64,000 bases of DNA, taken from contig NZ_CP119989.1 in assembly GCF_029338555.1 (NCBI RefSeq), positions 868,001 to 932,000 on the forward strand, in the 5' to 3' direction. Below, in pieces: positions 45,594 to 56,277 of the stretch (position 1 is its first letter; each line of letters starts with the position of its first letter). Both the position numbers and the translations under genes were made by a program. Source of the DNA: Halobaculum marinum (GTDB taxonomy: Archaea; Halobacteriota; Halobacteria; Halobacteriales; Haloferacaceae). The notes under the pieces are model-generated. The model did not search any database. It was not told where the DNA came from and was given only the letters and a program-made list of their open reading frames with translations.

Positions 45594-46367
45594 TCACTCC
45601 TCGTCGTCGGGTTCGCCGTTTCCGTCGCCACCAGCCCGCTGTTCGGCGACGGCGTCCGCCAGCGTCACCTCGCCGAGCGCGACCTGCCGGGCGAGGTCGT
45701 CGCCGATGGTGAGGTCGCCACCGGAGGCGTCGCGCGACTCGTTTTTGATCCGCTGAATCTCTCCGGGCGTCGGCTCCACGTCGCGCGTCTCGACTGCCTC
45801 CCCCTCCATGCGGGCGATGTTGACCGCCGCGAGCACGTCTGCCATCCCCTTGCCGGCGGCGCCCCGGCCGAGCGTCGGCGTCGTGCCGGACTCGTCGACC
45901 AACTCGACCGCCACGTCGTCCAAGGCGTTGACGATGCGCGCGCTCCGGAGTCGGTCGCCGTCGCCCACCCGCACCAGCGCGTCGGGTTCGTCGGCGACTT
46001 CCGCTCGCACCGTGGGCACTGCGTCGGCCAGCGGGACGTGGAACGCCGCGACGACGGTGTCGCCGGACACGACCGCGATCCCCGGCTGGTCGCCCGGGTC
46101 GACACCGACGACGACGCGGCCGTCGCCCTCGCGGAGGCCGCCGAGCGCCTCCTCCACGCCGGCCCGCGCGTCGTCGGCGGTCGTCGTCACGTGGGCGACT
46201 GGCTCGTCGCGGTAGCTCACCCGGTCGTGGGGCGCGGAGATGACCGCCTCCGCGCGCTCGGGGAGGGCCGCCCCCGGTTCGAGCGTAGTGAACGTCGCTC
46301 CCCGGTCGCGGAGCGCTGCCACCGCGGCGTGGTACAGGGCGAAGTCGTCGGTCGCGACTACGATCAC
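45594..46367 (-). CDS. RNase-H/RuvC-like fold protein, haloarchaeal
   Basis: 257 residues from GTG 46367 (VIVVATDDFALY), which gives a start right at the first strand; an ATG at 46484 would add 39 residues of basic, variable sequence. VVVGVDPGDQPGIAVVSGDTVVAA (about 100-123) is the first-strand motif of RuvC-like nuclease folds. LRSARIVNALDDV and GKGMADVLAAVNIARMEG follow, resembling the DDD/Asp-rich rest of the fold. C-terminal ~60 residues are acidic. Activity not proven. Confidence 0.7.
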   Translation of the reverse strand: MIVVATDDFALYHAAVAALRDRGATFTTLEPGAALPERAEAVISAPHDRVSYRDEPVAHVTTTADDARAGVEEALGGLREGDGRVVVGVDPGDQPGIAVVSGDTVVAAFHVPLADAVPTVRAEVADEPDALVRVGDGDRLRSARIVNALDDVAVELVDESGTTPTLGRGAAGKGMADVLAAVNIARMEGEAVETRDVEPTPGEIQRIKNESRDASGGDLTIGDDLARQVALGEVTLADAVAEQRAGGDGNGEPDDEE

Positions 46368-46514
46368 TCGGCCCGAGTAGGACGTTCGCGGGCTTGACCG
46401 TGACGCCTGACCATGCACGTGAGTTCTCCGGTTACAAGAAGGAACTCTTCCACCCATCAGCGATGATATTCGGGTGGTTAGCATTAAACGTCGAATCGGT
46501 TAGCTCGGATCAAG

Positions 46515-48947
46515 ATGACTGATAGATCACGCACCGGGGTGGGGGCCCGCCTCGTGCCGGACGCGATCAGAGGAGGGATTGTCAGAAAGTTCGCGACGGT
46601 CCTGCTGGTGCTCGTCGTCGCCGTCGGTGCGGTTGGCGCGTTCACCGTGAGTCAGTCGACAGACGAGATCCACCAGAGCGTCGAGACGGAGATGGCGACG
46701 GTGACGTCGCTGGAGGCGGGCGAACTCGCCGAGTGGATCGAGAATCGGCAGACGGCGACCCGGATGATCTCCGAGTACCAGGACGTTCGAGAGGGAAACG
46801 AGGCGAAACTGCGACCGGTGTTCGTTTCTGAACTCCGTTCGCTCCCGAACGACGTCCACGCGATCCACTACGTCGACACCGAGGCAGGCCGCGTGCTCGC
46901 GTCGAGCGACCCGGACAGTGAAGGGGTGTCGCTGTCGGCGGCGCGTCTCGCGTGGGCACCCGAGACCGCGCCCGCGTCGGCGGACAGAACGGCCATGTCC
47001 GACGTGTACGAGACCGACGATGGGACCATGATCGGCTTCGTCAGCTCGGTGCCGTCGGCGCCGACGCGAGCGGTCGTGCTGGTCGCCGACGTGAGCGACA
47101 TCGCGGCGACCTTCCAGGAACCGGTCGAGGGTGGGTTCACGCAGGTTGTCGCCCGTGACGGCACCGTGTTGATGGCCGAGAACGCCGGTGCGGTCGGTCG
47201 CGCGTACCTCGGCGCCGACAGCGAGGCGTTCCAGCGCGCCATCGACGGCAACGAGGTCGTCACGGAGGACGCCGGCATCGAGGACGCGATGGACACCGAG
47301 TTGGTCGTCTCGTACGTCCGCGTCCCCGGAACATCGTGGGTCATCGCGGCCCACGCTCCAGCGGACAACGCCTACGTGCTCGCCTCGTCGATCCAGCGCA
47401 ACATCCTCCTCCTCGTCGCCACGGCGATCGTGGGCTTCCTCGTCGCGGGGGTGCTCATCGCCAAGCCGACCGGCGACGCGCTCGACGACCTGAGCGAACG
47501 GGCTCGCGCACTCGGTGGCGGCGACCTCAACGTGTCCGTCTCGTCGAACCGGATCGACGAGATCGGCACGCTGTACGGTGCGTTCGGCGATATGCGCGAC
47601 GACCTCGACGAGACGCTCTCGCAGGTCCGGACAGAGCGCGAGCGCGCCGCCGAGTCGAAAGCCGAGGCCGAGGCGATGGCCGAGTCGCTGGAGCGCCGCG
47701 CCGACGAGTACGGTGACGCGATGGCCCGGTGTGCCGACGGCGACCTCACCGTCAGGCTGGACGAGGACTCCGACCACGAGGGGCTCCGAGAGATCGCCGT
47801 CTCGTTCAACCGGATGGTGGACGACCTGGAGGACACGGTCGGCACCGTCCGGGCGTTCGCCGACGAGGCCGACGGCCGCGCGACCGCCGTCGCCACGGGC
47901 GCCGACCAGATCGAGGACGCGAGCGCGTCGGTCAGCCACGCGATGACGGAGGTGGCCGGCGCCAGCGACGAGCAGACCGAGCGCCTCGACGAAGTGAGCG
48001 GCGAGATGAGCGGCCTGTCGGCGACCGTCGAGGAGATCGCCGCCACCGCCGCCGACGTGTCGTCGCTCTCGGCCGAGGCGGCCGACAGCGCGGACGCCGC
48101 CGGCGACGCCGCCGAGGACGCGCTCGCGGCGTTCGACGAGGTCGCCGACCACACCGAGCGGACGGCCGCGGAGGTCGAACAGGTCGCCGACGAGATGGCG
48201 GAGATCACCGAGGTCGTCGACCTGATCGACGGCATCGCCGAGCAGACGAACCTGCTCGCGCTCAACGCCTCCATCGAGGCGGCGCGGGCGGGCGAGGAGG
48301 GCGACGGCTTCGCCGTCGTCGCCAGCGAGGTGAAGACGCTCGCCGAGGAGACGAGCGCGGCCACCGACGACATCGCCGCCCGCATCGAGACGCTGCGCGA
48401 GGCGTCCGAGGCCGCCGCCGCGGACATGACCGCGACCGAGGCGGTCGTCGAAGACGGCGTCGACGTCGTCGAGGAGGCGCTCGACGCCGTCGAGTCCGTC
48501 GGCGACCGGATCGACGACACGAACGACGCGGTCGCGTCCATCGACACCGCGACCGACGACCAGGCGGCGACCACCGAGGAGGTCGTCACGATGGCCGAGG
48601 AGGTGGCCGACATCGGCGCGGACACGAGCGCAGAAATCGACGACGCCGCGGCGGCGGCCCAGGAGCAGGCCGCCGCGGTCACGCAGGTCAGCGAGGCGGC
48701 CGAGCGGCTCTCCGACCGCGTCCAGGACCTCCGCGCGCTGGTGGAGCGCTTCGACGTCGACGACGTCGACGAAGATCTCGTCGACGCGGTCGACGAGTCA
48801 GCCGTCGACGGAGCGGGCCTCGCCGCCACCGCCACCGACGACGCCGACGACGCTGCGGGGACGCTCGACGACACGTCGACCGGTGCTGAGACTGGGTCGG
48901 GCGTTGCGATGACCGACGGCGACGGCTTCGAGTTCGGTCCCCGCTGA
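46515..48947 (+). CDS. Methyl-accepting chemotaxis transducer (Htr family)
   Basis: 810 residues, ATG 46515. Two membrane helices (about 24-46 and 296-318) flank an extracellular dCACHE-like domain ([49 protein letters not shown]). HAMP segments follow (about 320-372 and 400-455, [15 protein letters not shown]). The cytoplasmic signalling hairpin tip is [33 protein letters not shown], with methylation-region-like Glu-rich helices and an acidic C-terminus. Ligand unknown. Che genes are not adjacent. Confidence 0.95.
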   Translation: MTDRSRTGVGARLVPDAIRGGIVRKFATVLLVLVVAVGAVGAFTVSQSTDEIHQSVETEMATVTSLEAGELAEWIENRQTATRMISEYQDVREGNEAKLRPVFVSELRSLPNDVHAIHYVDTEAGRVLASSDPDSEGVSLSAARLAWAPETAPASADRTAMSDVYETDDGTMIGFVSSVPSAPTRAVVLVADVSDIAATFQEPVEGGFTQVVARDGTVLMAENAGAVGRAYLGADSEAFQRAIDGNEVVTEDAGIEDAMDTELVVSYVRVPGTSWVIAAHAPADNAYVLASSIQRNILLLVATAIVGFLVAGVLIAKPTGDALDDLSERARALGGGDLNVSVSSNRIDEIGTLYGAFGDMRDDLDETLSQVRTERERAAESKAEAEAMAESLERRADEYGDAMARCADGDLTVRLDEDSDHEGLREIAVSFNRMVDDLEDTVGTVRAFADEADGRATAVATGADQIEDASASVSHAMTEVAGASDEQTERLDEVSGEMSGLSATVEEIAATAADVSSLSAEAADSADAAGDAAEDALAAFDEVADHTERTAAEVEQVADEMAEITEVVDLIDGIAEQTNLLALNASIEAARAGEEGDGFAVVASEVKTLAEETSAATDDIAARIETLREASEAAAADMTATEAVVEDGVDVVEEALDAVESVGDRIDDTNDAVASIDTATDDQAATTEEVVTMAEEVADIGADTSAEIDDAAAAAQEQAAAVTQVSEAAERLSDRVQDLRALVERFDVDDVDEDLVDAVDESAVDGAGLAATATDDADDAAGTLDDTSTGAETGSGVAMTDGDGFEFGPR

Positions 48948-49017
48948 GGCACGCGGGCATCCGCTGAGCCACGCCGGTCTCGGGAGGTTTTTGCCCGGTG
49001 GCGACGCACCCCCGACC

Positions 49018-49719
49018 GTGTCCGAGTTCCTCACGACCGGCAGCGCGGCCGTCGACGACCTCCTCGGCGGGGGAATCGAGCGAGGCGTCGTCACGCAACT
49101 GTACGGCGCGCCGGCGTCGGGGAAGACGAACCTCGCGCTGACCGCAGCCGTCGAGGTCGCCGCGGCGGGCGGCTCCGTGCTGTACATCGACTCCGAGGAC
49201 CTCTCGATGGTCCGCTTCCGCGACATCGCCGAGGCGCGCACCGACGTACCCGTCCAGGAGGTCGCGGGCCGCCTCGTCGTCAGCGAGGCGATGAGCTTCG
49301 CCGAACAGGGCGAGGCGGTGAAAGACGCCGCCGACCTCGCCGACGGCGTCGACCTGATCGTCCTCGACTCCGCCACCGGCTTCTACCGACTGGAGCGCAC
49401 CGAGGACTCCCGCGGCGGCGAGTCCGTCCGCGAGGTCGCCCGGCACGTCACGCAACTGCTGTCGCTGGCGCGCAAACACGACCTCGGCGTGCTCGTCACT
49501 AACCAGGTGTTCACCGACCCCGACGCCGACCGCGACCGCCCGCTCGGGGGCAACACCTTGGAACACTGGACGGGCGTCATCCTGCGGCTCGAACGATTCC
49601 GCGGCGGCAACCGTCGAGCGACGCTGGAGAAGCACCGCTCCCAACCCGCTGGCGGCTCCGCACGCTTCCGGATCACCGACGCCGGTATCGAAGACATCGA
49701 CGAGGGCGGCGGCGTCTGA
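49018..49719 (+). CDS. radB: DNA repair and recombination protein RadB
   Basis: 233 residues from GTG 49018; RecA/RadA-family paralogue lacking the N-terminal domain. Walker A GAPASGKTN (30-38), Walker B DLIVLDSATGFYRLE, and the L-loop region LGVLVTNQVFTDPD with GGNTLEHWTGVILRLERF. RadB binds DNA and modulates RadA in archaeal homologous recombination. Its start falls in the TTTTTGCCC context typical of haloarchaeal genes. Confidence 0.95.
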   Translation: MSEFLTTGSAAVDDLLGGGIERGVVTQLYGAPASGKTNLALTAAVEVAAAGGSVLYIDSEDLSMVRFRDIAEARTDVPVQEVAGRLVVSEAMSFAEQGEAVKDAADLADGVDLIVLDSATGFYRLERTEDSRGGESVREVARHVTQLLSLARKHDLGVLVTNQVFTDPDADRDRPLGGNTLEHWTGVILRLERFRGGNRRATLEKHRSQPAGGSARFRITDAGIEDIDEGGGV

Positions 49720-49792
49720 CCGGATCGACGACGACGCCGCGGACGACCGCGAGGGGGCGTGTGGTTCGATTCGAGCGATTCAAGTAGCCGCA

Positions 49793-49806
49793 CGGGATTT
49801 ATCCCG
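49793..49806 (+). promoter_or_regulatory. Palindrome immediately before the S8e gene
   Basis: CGGGAT-TT-ATCCCG, ending two bases before the ATG of rps8e. Its position would put the ATG at the end of a hairpin in the transcript, consistent with translational or transcriptional feedback. Confidence 0.35.
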
Positions 49807-49808
49807 CT

Positions 49809-50186
49809 ATGAAAGACCAGAGCGGACGCAGGAAGCGAAAGCGGACCGGCGGCCTCCGACGACCCTCCAGCAACAAGAAGCGCCACGAACTCGGTCGCGA
49901 ACCGGCCGAGACGACCGTGGGTGAGCCGCGGTTCCGCGTCATCGACTCGCGCGGCACCAACGAGAAGACCCGCGCGCTCTCCACGAACGTCGCGCAGGTC
50001 GCCACGGGCGAGGAGACCGTCGAGGCCGACATCGAGGGCGTCGAGGAGAACCCCTCGAATGTGAACTACGTCCGCCGGAACATCATCACGAAGGGCGCCG
50101 TCATCGCCACGAGCGAGGGGAACGCCCGCGTCACGTCCCGTCCGGGCCAGACCGGGCAGGTCAACGCCGTCCTCCTCGACGAGTAA
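49809..50186 (+). CDS. rps8e: Small ribosomal subunit protein S8e
   Basis: 125 residues, ATG 49809. Basic N-terminus QSGRRKRKRTGGLRRPSSNKKRHELGREPAET is the S8e RNA-binding signature, followed by the beta-barrel VIDSRGTNEKTRALSTNVAQV...NPSNVNYVRRNIITKGAVI. Archaeal/eukaryotic-only ribosomal protein. Own promoter region; its neighbour on the minus strand is a membrane protein. Confidence 0.97.
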   Translation: MKDQSGRRKRKRTGGLRRPSSNKKRHELGREPAETTVGEPRFRVIDSRGTNEKTRALSTNVAQVATGEETVEADIEGVEENPSNVNYVRRNIITKGAVIATSEGNARVTSRPGQTGQVNAVLLDE

Positions 50187-50210
50187 CGCCGACAGACGCC
50201 TATCTCCCGT

Positions 50211-50693
50211 TCACTTCGCTCCCTGAGCGACAGCGCCGTCTCCCCCTCCCCCGGCGTCCCTCCCGCGCGACCGCCCGAACAGCAGCGGCGCGGCCACCAG
50301 CGTCACCGGCACGAGTATCCACACCTGCCCCGCGAGCACGTCGTACTGGTCGAGCGTCACCGACACCGGGGTCCCTTCGGCGTACCCGACGAGGAACTCG
50401 AACCCCACCGTCATGACCATCCACCCGAGACCGATCGCCGCGAGTTCCCGCACCGTGTACGCGTCCGGCGTTCGGGCGAAGTAGGCGTACGCGACCGCGA
50501 GGATCGCAGCGACGAGAAGCGCCGTGCTGACGACGTGGCCGGGGTACTCGCCGATCCGGGGGATGATCGCCAGTTCTCGGAAGACGCCGTTGGCGACCGC
50601 GAGGACGGCCATGGCGGCCCACGCGACGAGGGGGCGGAGGATCTTCTTGACGGACGCGGGCAGGTCGAACGAGCGGGTGAACTGGCGGAACAT
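50211..50693 (-). CDS. Four-helix membrane protein, unknown
   Basis: 160 residues, ATG 50693. A basic N-terminus (FRQFTRSFDLPASVKKILRP) precedes four hydrophobic segments (about 22-42, 55-72, 86-104, 125-142), ending in a Gly-rich tail. No family recognised; convergent with rps8e. Confidence 0.7.
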   Translation of the reverse strand: MFRQFTRSFDLPASVKKILRPLVAWAAMAVLAVANGVFRELAIIPRIGEYPGHVVSTALLVAAILAVAYAYFARTPDAYTVRELAAIGLGWMVMTVGFEFLVGYAEGTPVSVTLDQYDVLAGQVWILVPVTLVAAPLLFGRSRGRDAGGGGDGAVAQGAK

Positions 50694-50837
50694 CGGCTCT
50701 CGTAGGTCTGTACGACCGGCGTCCGCTTCCGTTCAGACGGTGGGTCCCGCGAGTCGAGAATCACCGGCGGGTGGTCGGGCGGCTCTCACCTCACGCGGTC
50801 GTTGTTCGAAGCAGGACTCGTCGACCACTGAGGCGGC

Positions 50838-51290
50838 TCACGACGGACAGAACTTCCGCCGGACGTCTGCCTCGATTCGGTCGTCGTGGACGTCGAACGT
50901 CGCGACGACGGCGTTGTTCCGTTCGCCCGGCCAGTCGACGGTCGCCGACCGCCCGAGGGCCTCGACAGATATTGTCGGCTCCGCGGCGTCTGGGATCAGG
51001 TCCGGGGAACGCCACCGGTCGCCGGCGGGGATTCGGACCTCCCGTCGCTCCTCGCCGACGGCGAGCGTCACGCGGACCTCGCGGTCGAGGGTGTGTTCGA
51101 TCACGACGTCGTCCTCGCTGTCCGCGTGGGTCCACGGTGCCGCGTTGCCGTCACGGTACTCGGGACCGTCGGGCGGTTCACGACACCACTCGCGTTCGGG
51201 ATCCGGATCGCGCAGCGCCGAACAGCCGGCGGTCGCCGCGAGCAGTCCGGCACCGGCGGTGAGGACGCTCCGTCGCGTGCTGGAGGGCAT
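50838..51290 (-). CDS. Small Tat lipoprotein
   Basis: 150 residues, ATG 51290. SSTRRSVLTAGAGLLAATAGC is a twin-Arg plus lipobox signal (Cys about residue 23). The mature part (about 120 residues) is acidic and beta-rich, with a Cys near residue 36 (EREWCREP) and one at the very C-terminus (RKFCPS), which could form a disulfide outside the cell. No domain identified. Confidence 0.75.
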   Translation of the reverse strand: MPSSTRRSVLTAGAGLLAATAGCSALRDPDPEREWCREPPDGPEYRDGNAAPWTHADSEDDVVIEHTLDREVRVTLAVGEERREVRIPAGDRWRSPDLIPDAAEPTISVEALGRSATVDWPGERNNAVVATFDVHDDRIEADVRRKFCPS

Positions 51291-51369
51291 ACGAGCGGGT
51301 CGGCCGGCCAGCAACGTAAACCCGTGGCCGGTCGGCTGTTGCTCGGGCGAGCGCTACTCGAGGGGCGAC

Positions 51370-51705
51370 TCAGCCGCTCCCCGGCAGCGGACAGAGACTC
51401 GCGGTGAACGCGACGACCTCGTCCGTCTCGTTGCGCGCGCCGTGCACGTCGCCGCGCTCGTGGAGGACGACGCCGGGCGCGGCAATCGACTCCGTCTCGT
51501 CGTCGCGGACGACCGTCACCTCGCCGTCGAGAATGTGGAACACGTTCGTGCTGTCGCCGTGTTCGTGGGGGGACAACTCCGCGTCGGGGCCGAGCGCGAA
51601 CAGTTTCACGAGTACGTCGTCGCTGACGACGAGCTCGGCAGTCTCTACCTCCCCCTCGGCGGGGTCGAGGTCGGCGAGCGCCTCCGCGAACAAGTCGAGT
51701 GCCAT
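51370..51705 (-). CDS. Cupin-fold protein
   Basis: 111 residues, ATG 51705. Single cupin barrel: LSPHEHGDSTNVFHILDGEV is motif 1 (His pair, later His) and HERGDVHGARNET is motif 2, with the metal-binding His/Glu set mostly present. Metal-binding enzyme or sensor; ligand unknown. On the same strand downstream of nothing obvious; 79 bp past the Tat lipoprotein start. Confidence 0.8.
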   Translation of the reverse strand: MALDLFAEALADLDPAEGEVETAELVVSDDVLVKLFALGPDAELSPHEHGDSTNVFHILDGEVTVVRDDETESIAAPGVVLHERGDVHGARNETDEVVAFTASLCPLPGSG

Positions 51706-52044
51706 ACCGGATGCAGCGTGTCGCGTGTCAAAAGCGATGTGGGGCCCGCGACCGGGGTCGGTGTCCCGGTGGACGCCGACCCCGTCGGGGCTTCGCCGTC
51801 CCGCGTGCCGTGGACTCCCTGTCTGCGTGGACTCCCGGAGGACTGTCGTACCGTTCGGAGGGTCGGTCGCGGCTCGAAACGGGTGACGACCGTTCCCGTC
51901 GTGCCTCTCTCGGTCTGGGGGTACGATCGCCCCCAGTCGCGCGTGTCAGTGGTGACGACCGCTCGTGTCTGCGGGTCGCGGATCCCGAAGGAACCGCGGG
52001 TGCCGCGGTGGGTCGTCTCGGTCTCGCTCGCGTGGCGCTGTGGT
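51706..52044. other. Intergenic stretch, no gene seen
   Basis: 339 bp between the cupin start and the stop of the sequon-rich secreted protein. The open frames here are Arg/Pro/Thr-rich with no start context, domain or codon consistency, so none is called. The cupin promoter should lie at its left end. Confidence 0.4.
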
Positions 52045-52911
52045 CTACCGACCGCCGTTGCCGTTGCCGTTGTTCCCGTTGCCGTTGCCGTTGTTGCCGG
52101 ACGAGTCGTCGTCCTCGTCATCGTCGTCGTGCTTGGGGCCGACGTCGTCGGGCTTGCCGGTCTGCTTGTCACCCTTGGGGCCGGCGTCCTCGGGCGGGCC
52201 CGTCTCCTTGTCGTCCTTGGGGCCAACGTCGTCGGGCTTGCCGGCGTCTTCGGGGGCGTTCCCGGCGACCGCACTCACGGCCTCACCGAGCGTCTCGGCG
52301 TCCGACTCGCCGCTGAGGAACGTGTTGATCGCCGAGAGCACCGACCGCGCGTTGTCGGAGGCGTTGGCGGGCAGGTCGAGCTGGGGACCGGCCATGCCCA
52401 GCGTCGTCTCGTTGGTCTCGTTCAGCTCCGTCTCGTTGAGGTCGGTCTCGTTGAGGTCGGTCTCGTTGAGGTCGGTCTCGTTGAGGTCGGTCTCGTTCGT
52501 CTCGGTCTCGTTCTCGGTGCCGTCGTCGACGGCCTCGAAGCCGCCCTCGACGAGGCTGAGCGAGCCGTTGTCGACCGCGTACGTGAACTCGCCCGTCACC
52601 TCGTCGTTGGAGACGACGACGGTGAACTCCTCGGAGGCGTTCACGTCGAACGTGACGCTCCCGTCGACGTCGGTGACGCCGACGGAGTCACCGTCGACGG
52701 CGACCGGGGCGCCGGAGACGGCGGACCCGTTGTCGGTCACGGAGAACGTCACCGTGCCGTCGTCGTACGCGGCGACCGCGTCGTAGCCGTCGATACTCGC
52801 GTGTGAGTCGGCGACCGTCGCTCCTGCCCCGGTACTCGTCGCGGCGGCGCCGACGCCGGCGCTCACGAGGAGCGAGGCGAGGGCGACCGCGAACAGCTTC
52901 CTGGCGTCCAT
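52045..52911 (-). CDS. Secreted protein with NET-sequon repeat region
   Basis: 288 residues from ATG 52911 (a GTG precedes it). Sec signal (about 1-25, ALASLLVSAGVGAAA). Residues ~40-125 form a beta domain of Ig/Big type (VTFSVTDNGSAVSGAPVAV; VTFDVNASEEFTVVV). Residues 134-169 contain eight N-E-T sequons, mostly as NETDL repeats; with four more (N61, N91, N115, N183) this is a likely N-glycosylated stalk. A helical segment (~184-217) and a charged Gly/Lys/Asp/Asn repeat tail follow (PDDVGPK..., NGNGN). Exported and glycosylated; function unknown. Confidence 0.8.
   Translation of the reverse strand: MDARKLFAVALASLLVSAGVGAAATSTGAGATVADSHASIDGYDAVAAYDDGTVTFSVTDNGSAVSGAPVAVDGDSVGVTDVDGSVTFDVNASEEFTVVVSNDEVTGEFTYAVDNGSLSLVEGGFEAVDDGTENETETNETDLNETDLNETDLNETDLNETELNETNETTLGMAGPQLDLPANASDNARSVLSAINTFLSGESDAETLGEAVSAVAGNAPEDAGKPDDVGPKDDKETGPPEDAGPKGDKQTGKPDDVGPKHDDDDEDDDSSGNNGNGNGNNGNGNGGR
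52420..52494 (-). repeat. 15-bp tandem repeat encoding NETDL
   Basis: Four exact copies of GTTGAGGTCGGTCTC on the plus strand (52435-52494) preceded by a variant unit (52420-52434). In frame with the secreted-protein gene each unit adds Asn-Glu-Thr-Asp-Leu. Copy number may vary by slippage. Confidence 0.85.
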
Positions 52912-53064
52912 CACGTCTCCACCCTGTCACCCCATGGTAATGAAGCGGCTTCACCGCGAACTCGGATTCTGAGTTTTCAAGCGCTCTAAAGCCGGATTAA
53001 CCCCGATTAAGTGGTGGATCGGCTGTGTTCGTGTCGGCGTCGTGCGGCTCCGCAGGCCCGCAGA

Positions 53065-53400
53065 TCAGGCGCCAGAGACGAGTTCGTCGGCGACCACGTC
53101 GGCCGAGAGCAGTTCCGGGTCGACCGCCAGGTCCGTCTGGCCTTTCGCGTACTCGGGGAGCGTCTCGGCGGCGTAGGCGACGGCGCGCACGTCGGGGTTG
53201 CGCTCCTTGGCGACGGCGATGCCGGTCGCCTCGGTCATGTCCGTGAGGACGAACAGCGCGGCGTCGTCGATACCCGCGTCCTCGAGCGTCCCGCCGGTGA
53301 CGGCGCCGTCGATGCGCGAGACGTGTACGTCGAGCGATTCGAGCTCCTCGCCGAGCCCGTCGGCGTCGGGACCCGCGACGATCGCGGAGAGATCGGTCAT
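53065..53400 (-). CDS. Stand-alone Rossmann-like protein (TrkA-N/RCK-like)
   Basis: 111 residues, ATG 53400. Begins with a Rossmann-type strand-turn-helix (LSAIVAGPDADGLGEELESLDVHVSRIDG), then GIDDAALFVLTDMTEATGIAVAKERNPDVRAVAYA, which mirrors the RCK/TrkA-N pattern. Only one half-domain is present, so it may dimerise. It follows guaA on the same strand (115 bp), a placement that suggests but does not prove a link to nucleotide metabolism. Confidence 0.7.
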   Translation of the reverse strand: MTDLSAIVAGPDADGLGEELESLDVHVSRIDGAVTGGTLEDAGIDDAALFVLTDMTEATGIAVAKERNPDVRAVAYAAETLPEYAKGQTDLAVDPELLSADVVADELVSGA

Positions 53401-53514
53401 TGTCGGGGGGAGTGGTCTGGTGGGGATAAGCTTCGTGTCTCACTTCGGTGGTCGCCGCGCCGTCGACGGGGACCGCACCGCCGAGCGCGGCGACCGACCG
53501 CGACCCGAGTGTCG

Positions 53515-54431
53515 TTACTCGTACTCGATGGTCGCGGGCGGCTTGTGGGTCACGTCGTACACGACGCGCGCGACGTTGTCGTTCTCGCCGGTGATGCGCG
53601 ACTGGATGCGCTGGAGCGTCTCCCACGGGAGGTTCTGCGCCCGCGCGGTCATGCCGTCGCGGCTCTCCACCGAGCGGACGGAGACGACCCAGCCGTGGAC
53701 GCGGTTGTCGCCCTTCACGCCGGTCGCCTTGCCGATGACGGCGGCGAACGCCTGCCACGGCTCGTGTTCGGCGACTTCCTCTTCGACGACGTGACACGCG
53801 TTGCGGGCCACGGTCAGCTTCTCCTCGGTCACTTCGCCGATGATGCGCACGGCGAGGCCGGGGCCGGGGAACGGCATCCGCTCGGAGATGACGGCCTCCA
53901 GGTCGAGCGCGCGGGCCACGGCGCGGACCTCGTCTTTGTACAGGTCGCGCACGGGCTCGACGATGCCGTCGAAGTCGACCACGTCCGGCAGGCCGCCGAC
54001 GTTGTGGTGGGACTTGATGTTCCCCTCGCTCTCGATGCGGTCGGGGTAGATGGTCCCCTGCACGAGGTACTCGGCGTCCGTCTCCTTCGCCTCGCGCTCG
54101 AACTCGCGGATGAACTGCTCGCCGATGACGTGGCGCTTCTCCTCGGGGTCGGTGACGCCCGAGAGGGCGTCGAGGAAGCGGTCCTGTGCCTCCACGACTT
54201 CGAGCGACTCCATGAAGGAGAACGTCTCGCGGATCTGCTCGGTCTCGCCCTTGCGCATCAGGCCGGTGTCGACGTAGACGGGGGTGAGCTGTTCGCCGAT
54301 GGCGCGGTACGCGAGCGCCGCCGCGACCGACGAGTCGACGCCGCCCGACAGCGCGATGATGGCGTGGGAGTCGCCGACGGCCTCCTGAATCTCCGTGGTC
54401 GCCTCGTCGATGAACTCGTCGACGTCGACCA

Positions 54432-54432
<1 letters not shown>
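53515..54432 (-). CDS. guaA: GMP synthase, ATP-pyrophosphatase subunit
   Basis: 305 residues, ATG 54432. Converts XMP to GMP with ammonia delivered by a separate glutaminase subunit, the archaeal split arrangement (GuaAb). SGGVDSS (29-35) is the ATP-PPase loop; [26 protein letters not shown] and the C-terminal dimerisation domain ending [12 protein letters not shown] are present. The start overlaps pyrG by one base (TGATG). Confidence 0.96.
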
Positions 54433-56234
<1,802 letters not shown>

Positions 56235-56277
56235 TCAGCGACCACATCTTTAGGTTGGTTCCGCCCGTGGATCGGTC

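Noticed and set aside
52435-52494. 15-bp repeats considered as a CRISPR or transposon end
   Set aside because: There are no spacers; the repeats are contiguous and encode a peptide repeat in frame.
50524-52806. 760-residue plus-strand frame over the lipoprotein, cupin and secreted genes
   Set aside because: It covers four genes on the other strand plus gaps, and its sequence has no recognisable protein.
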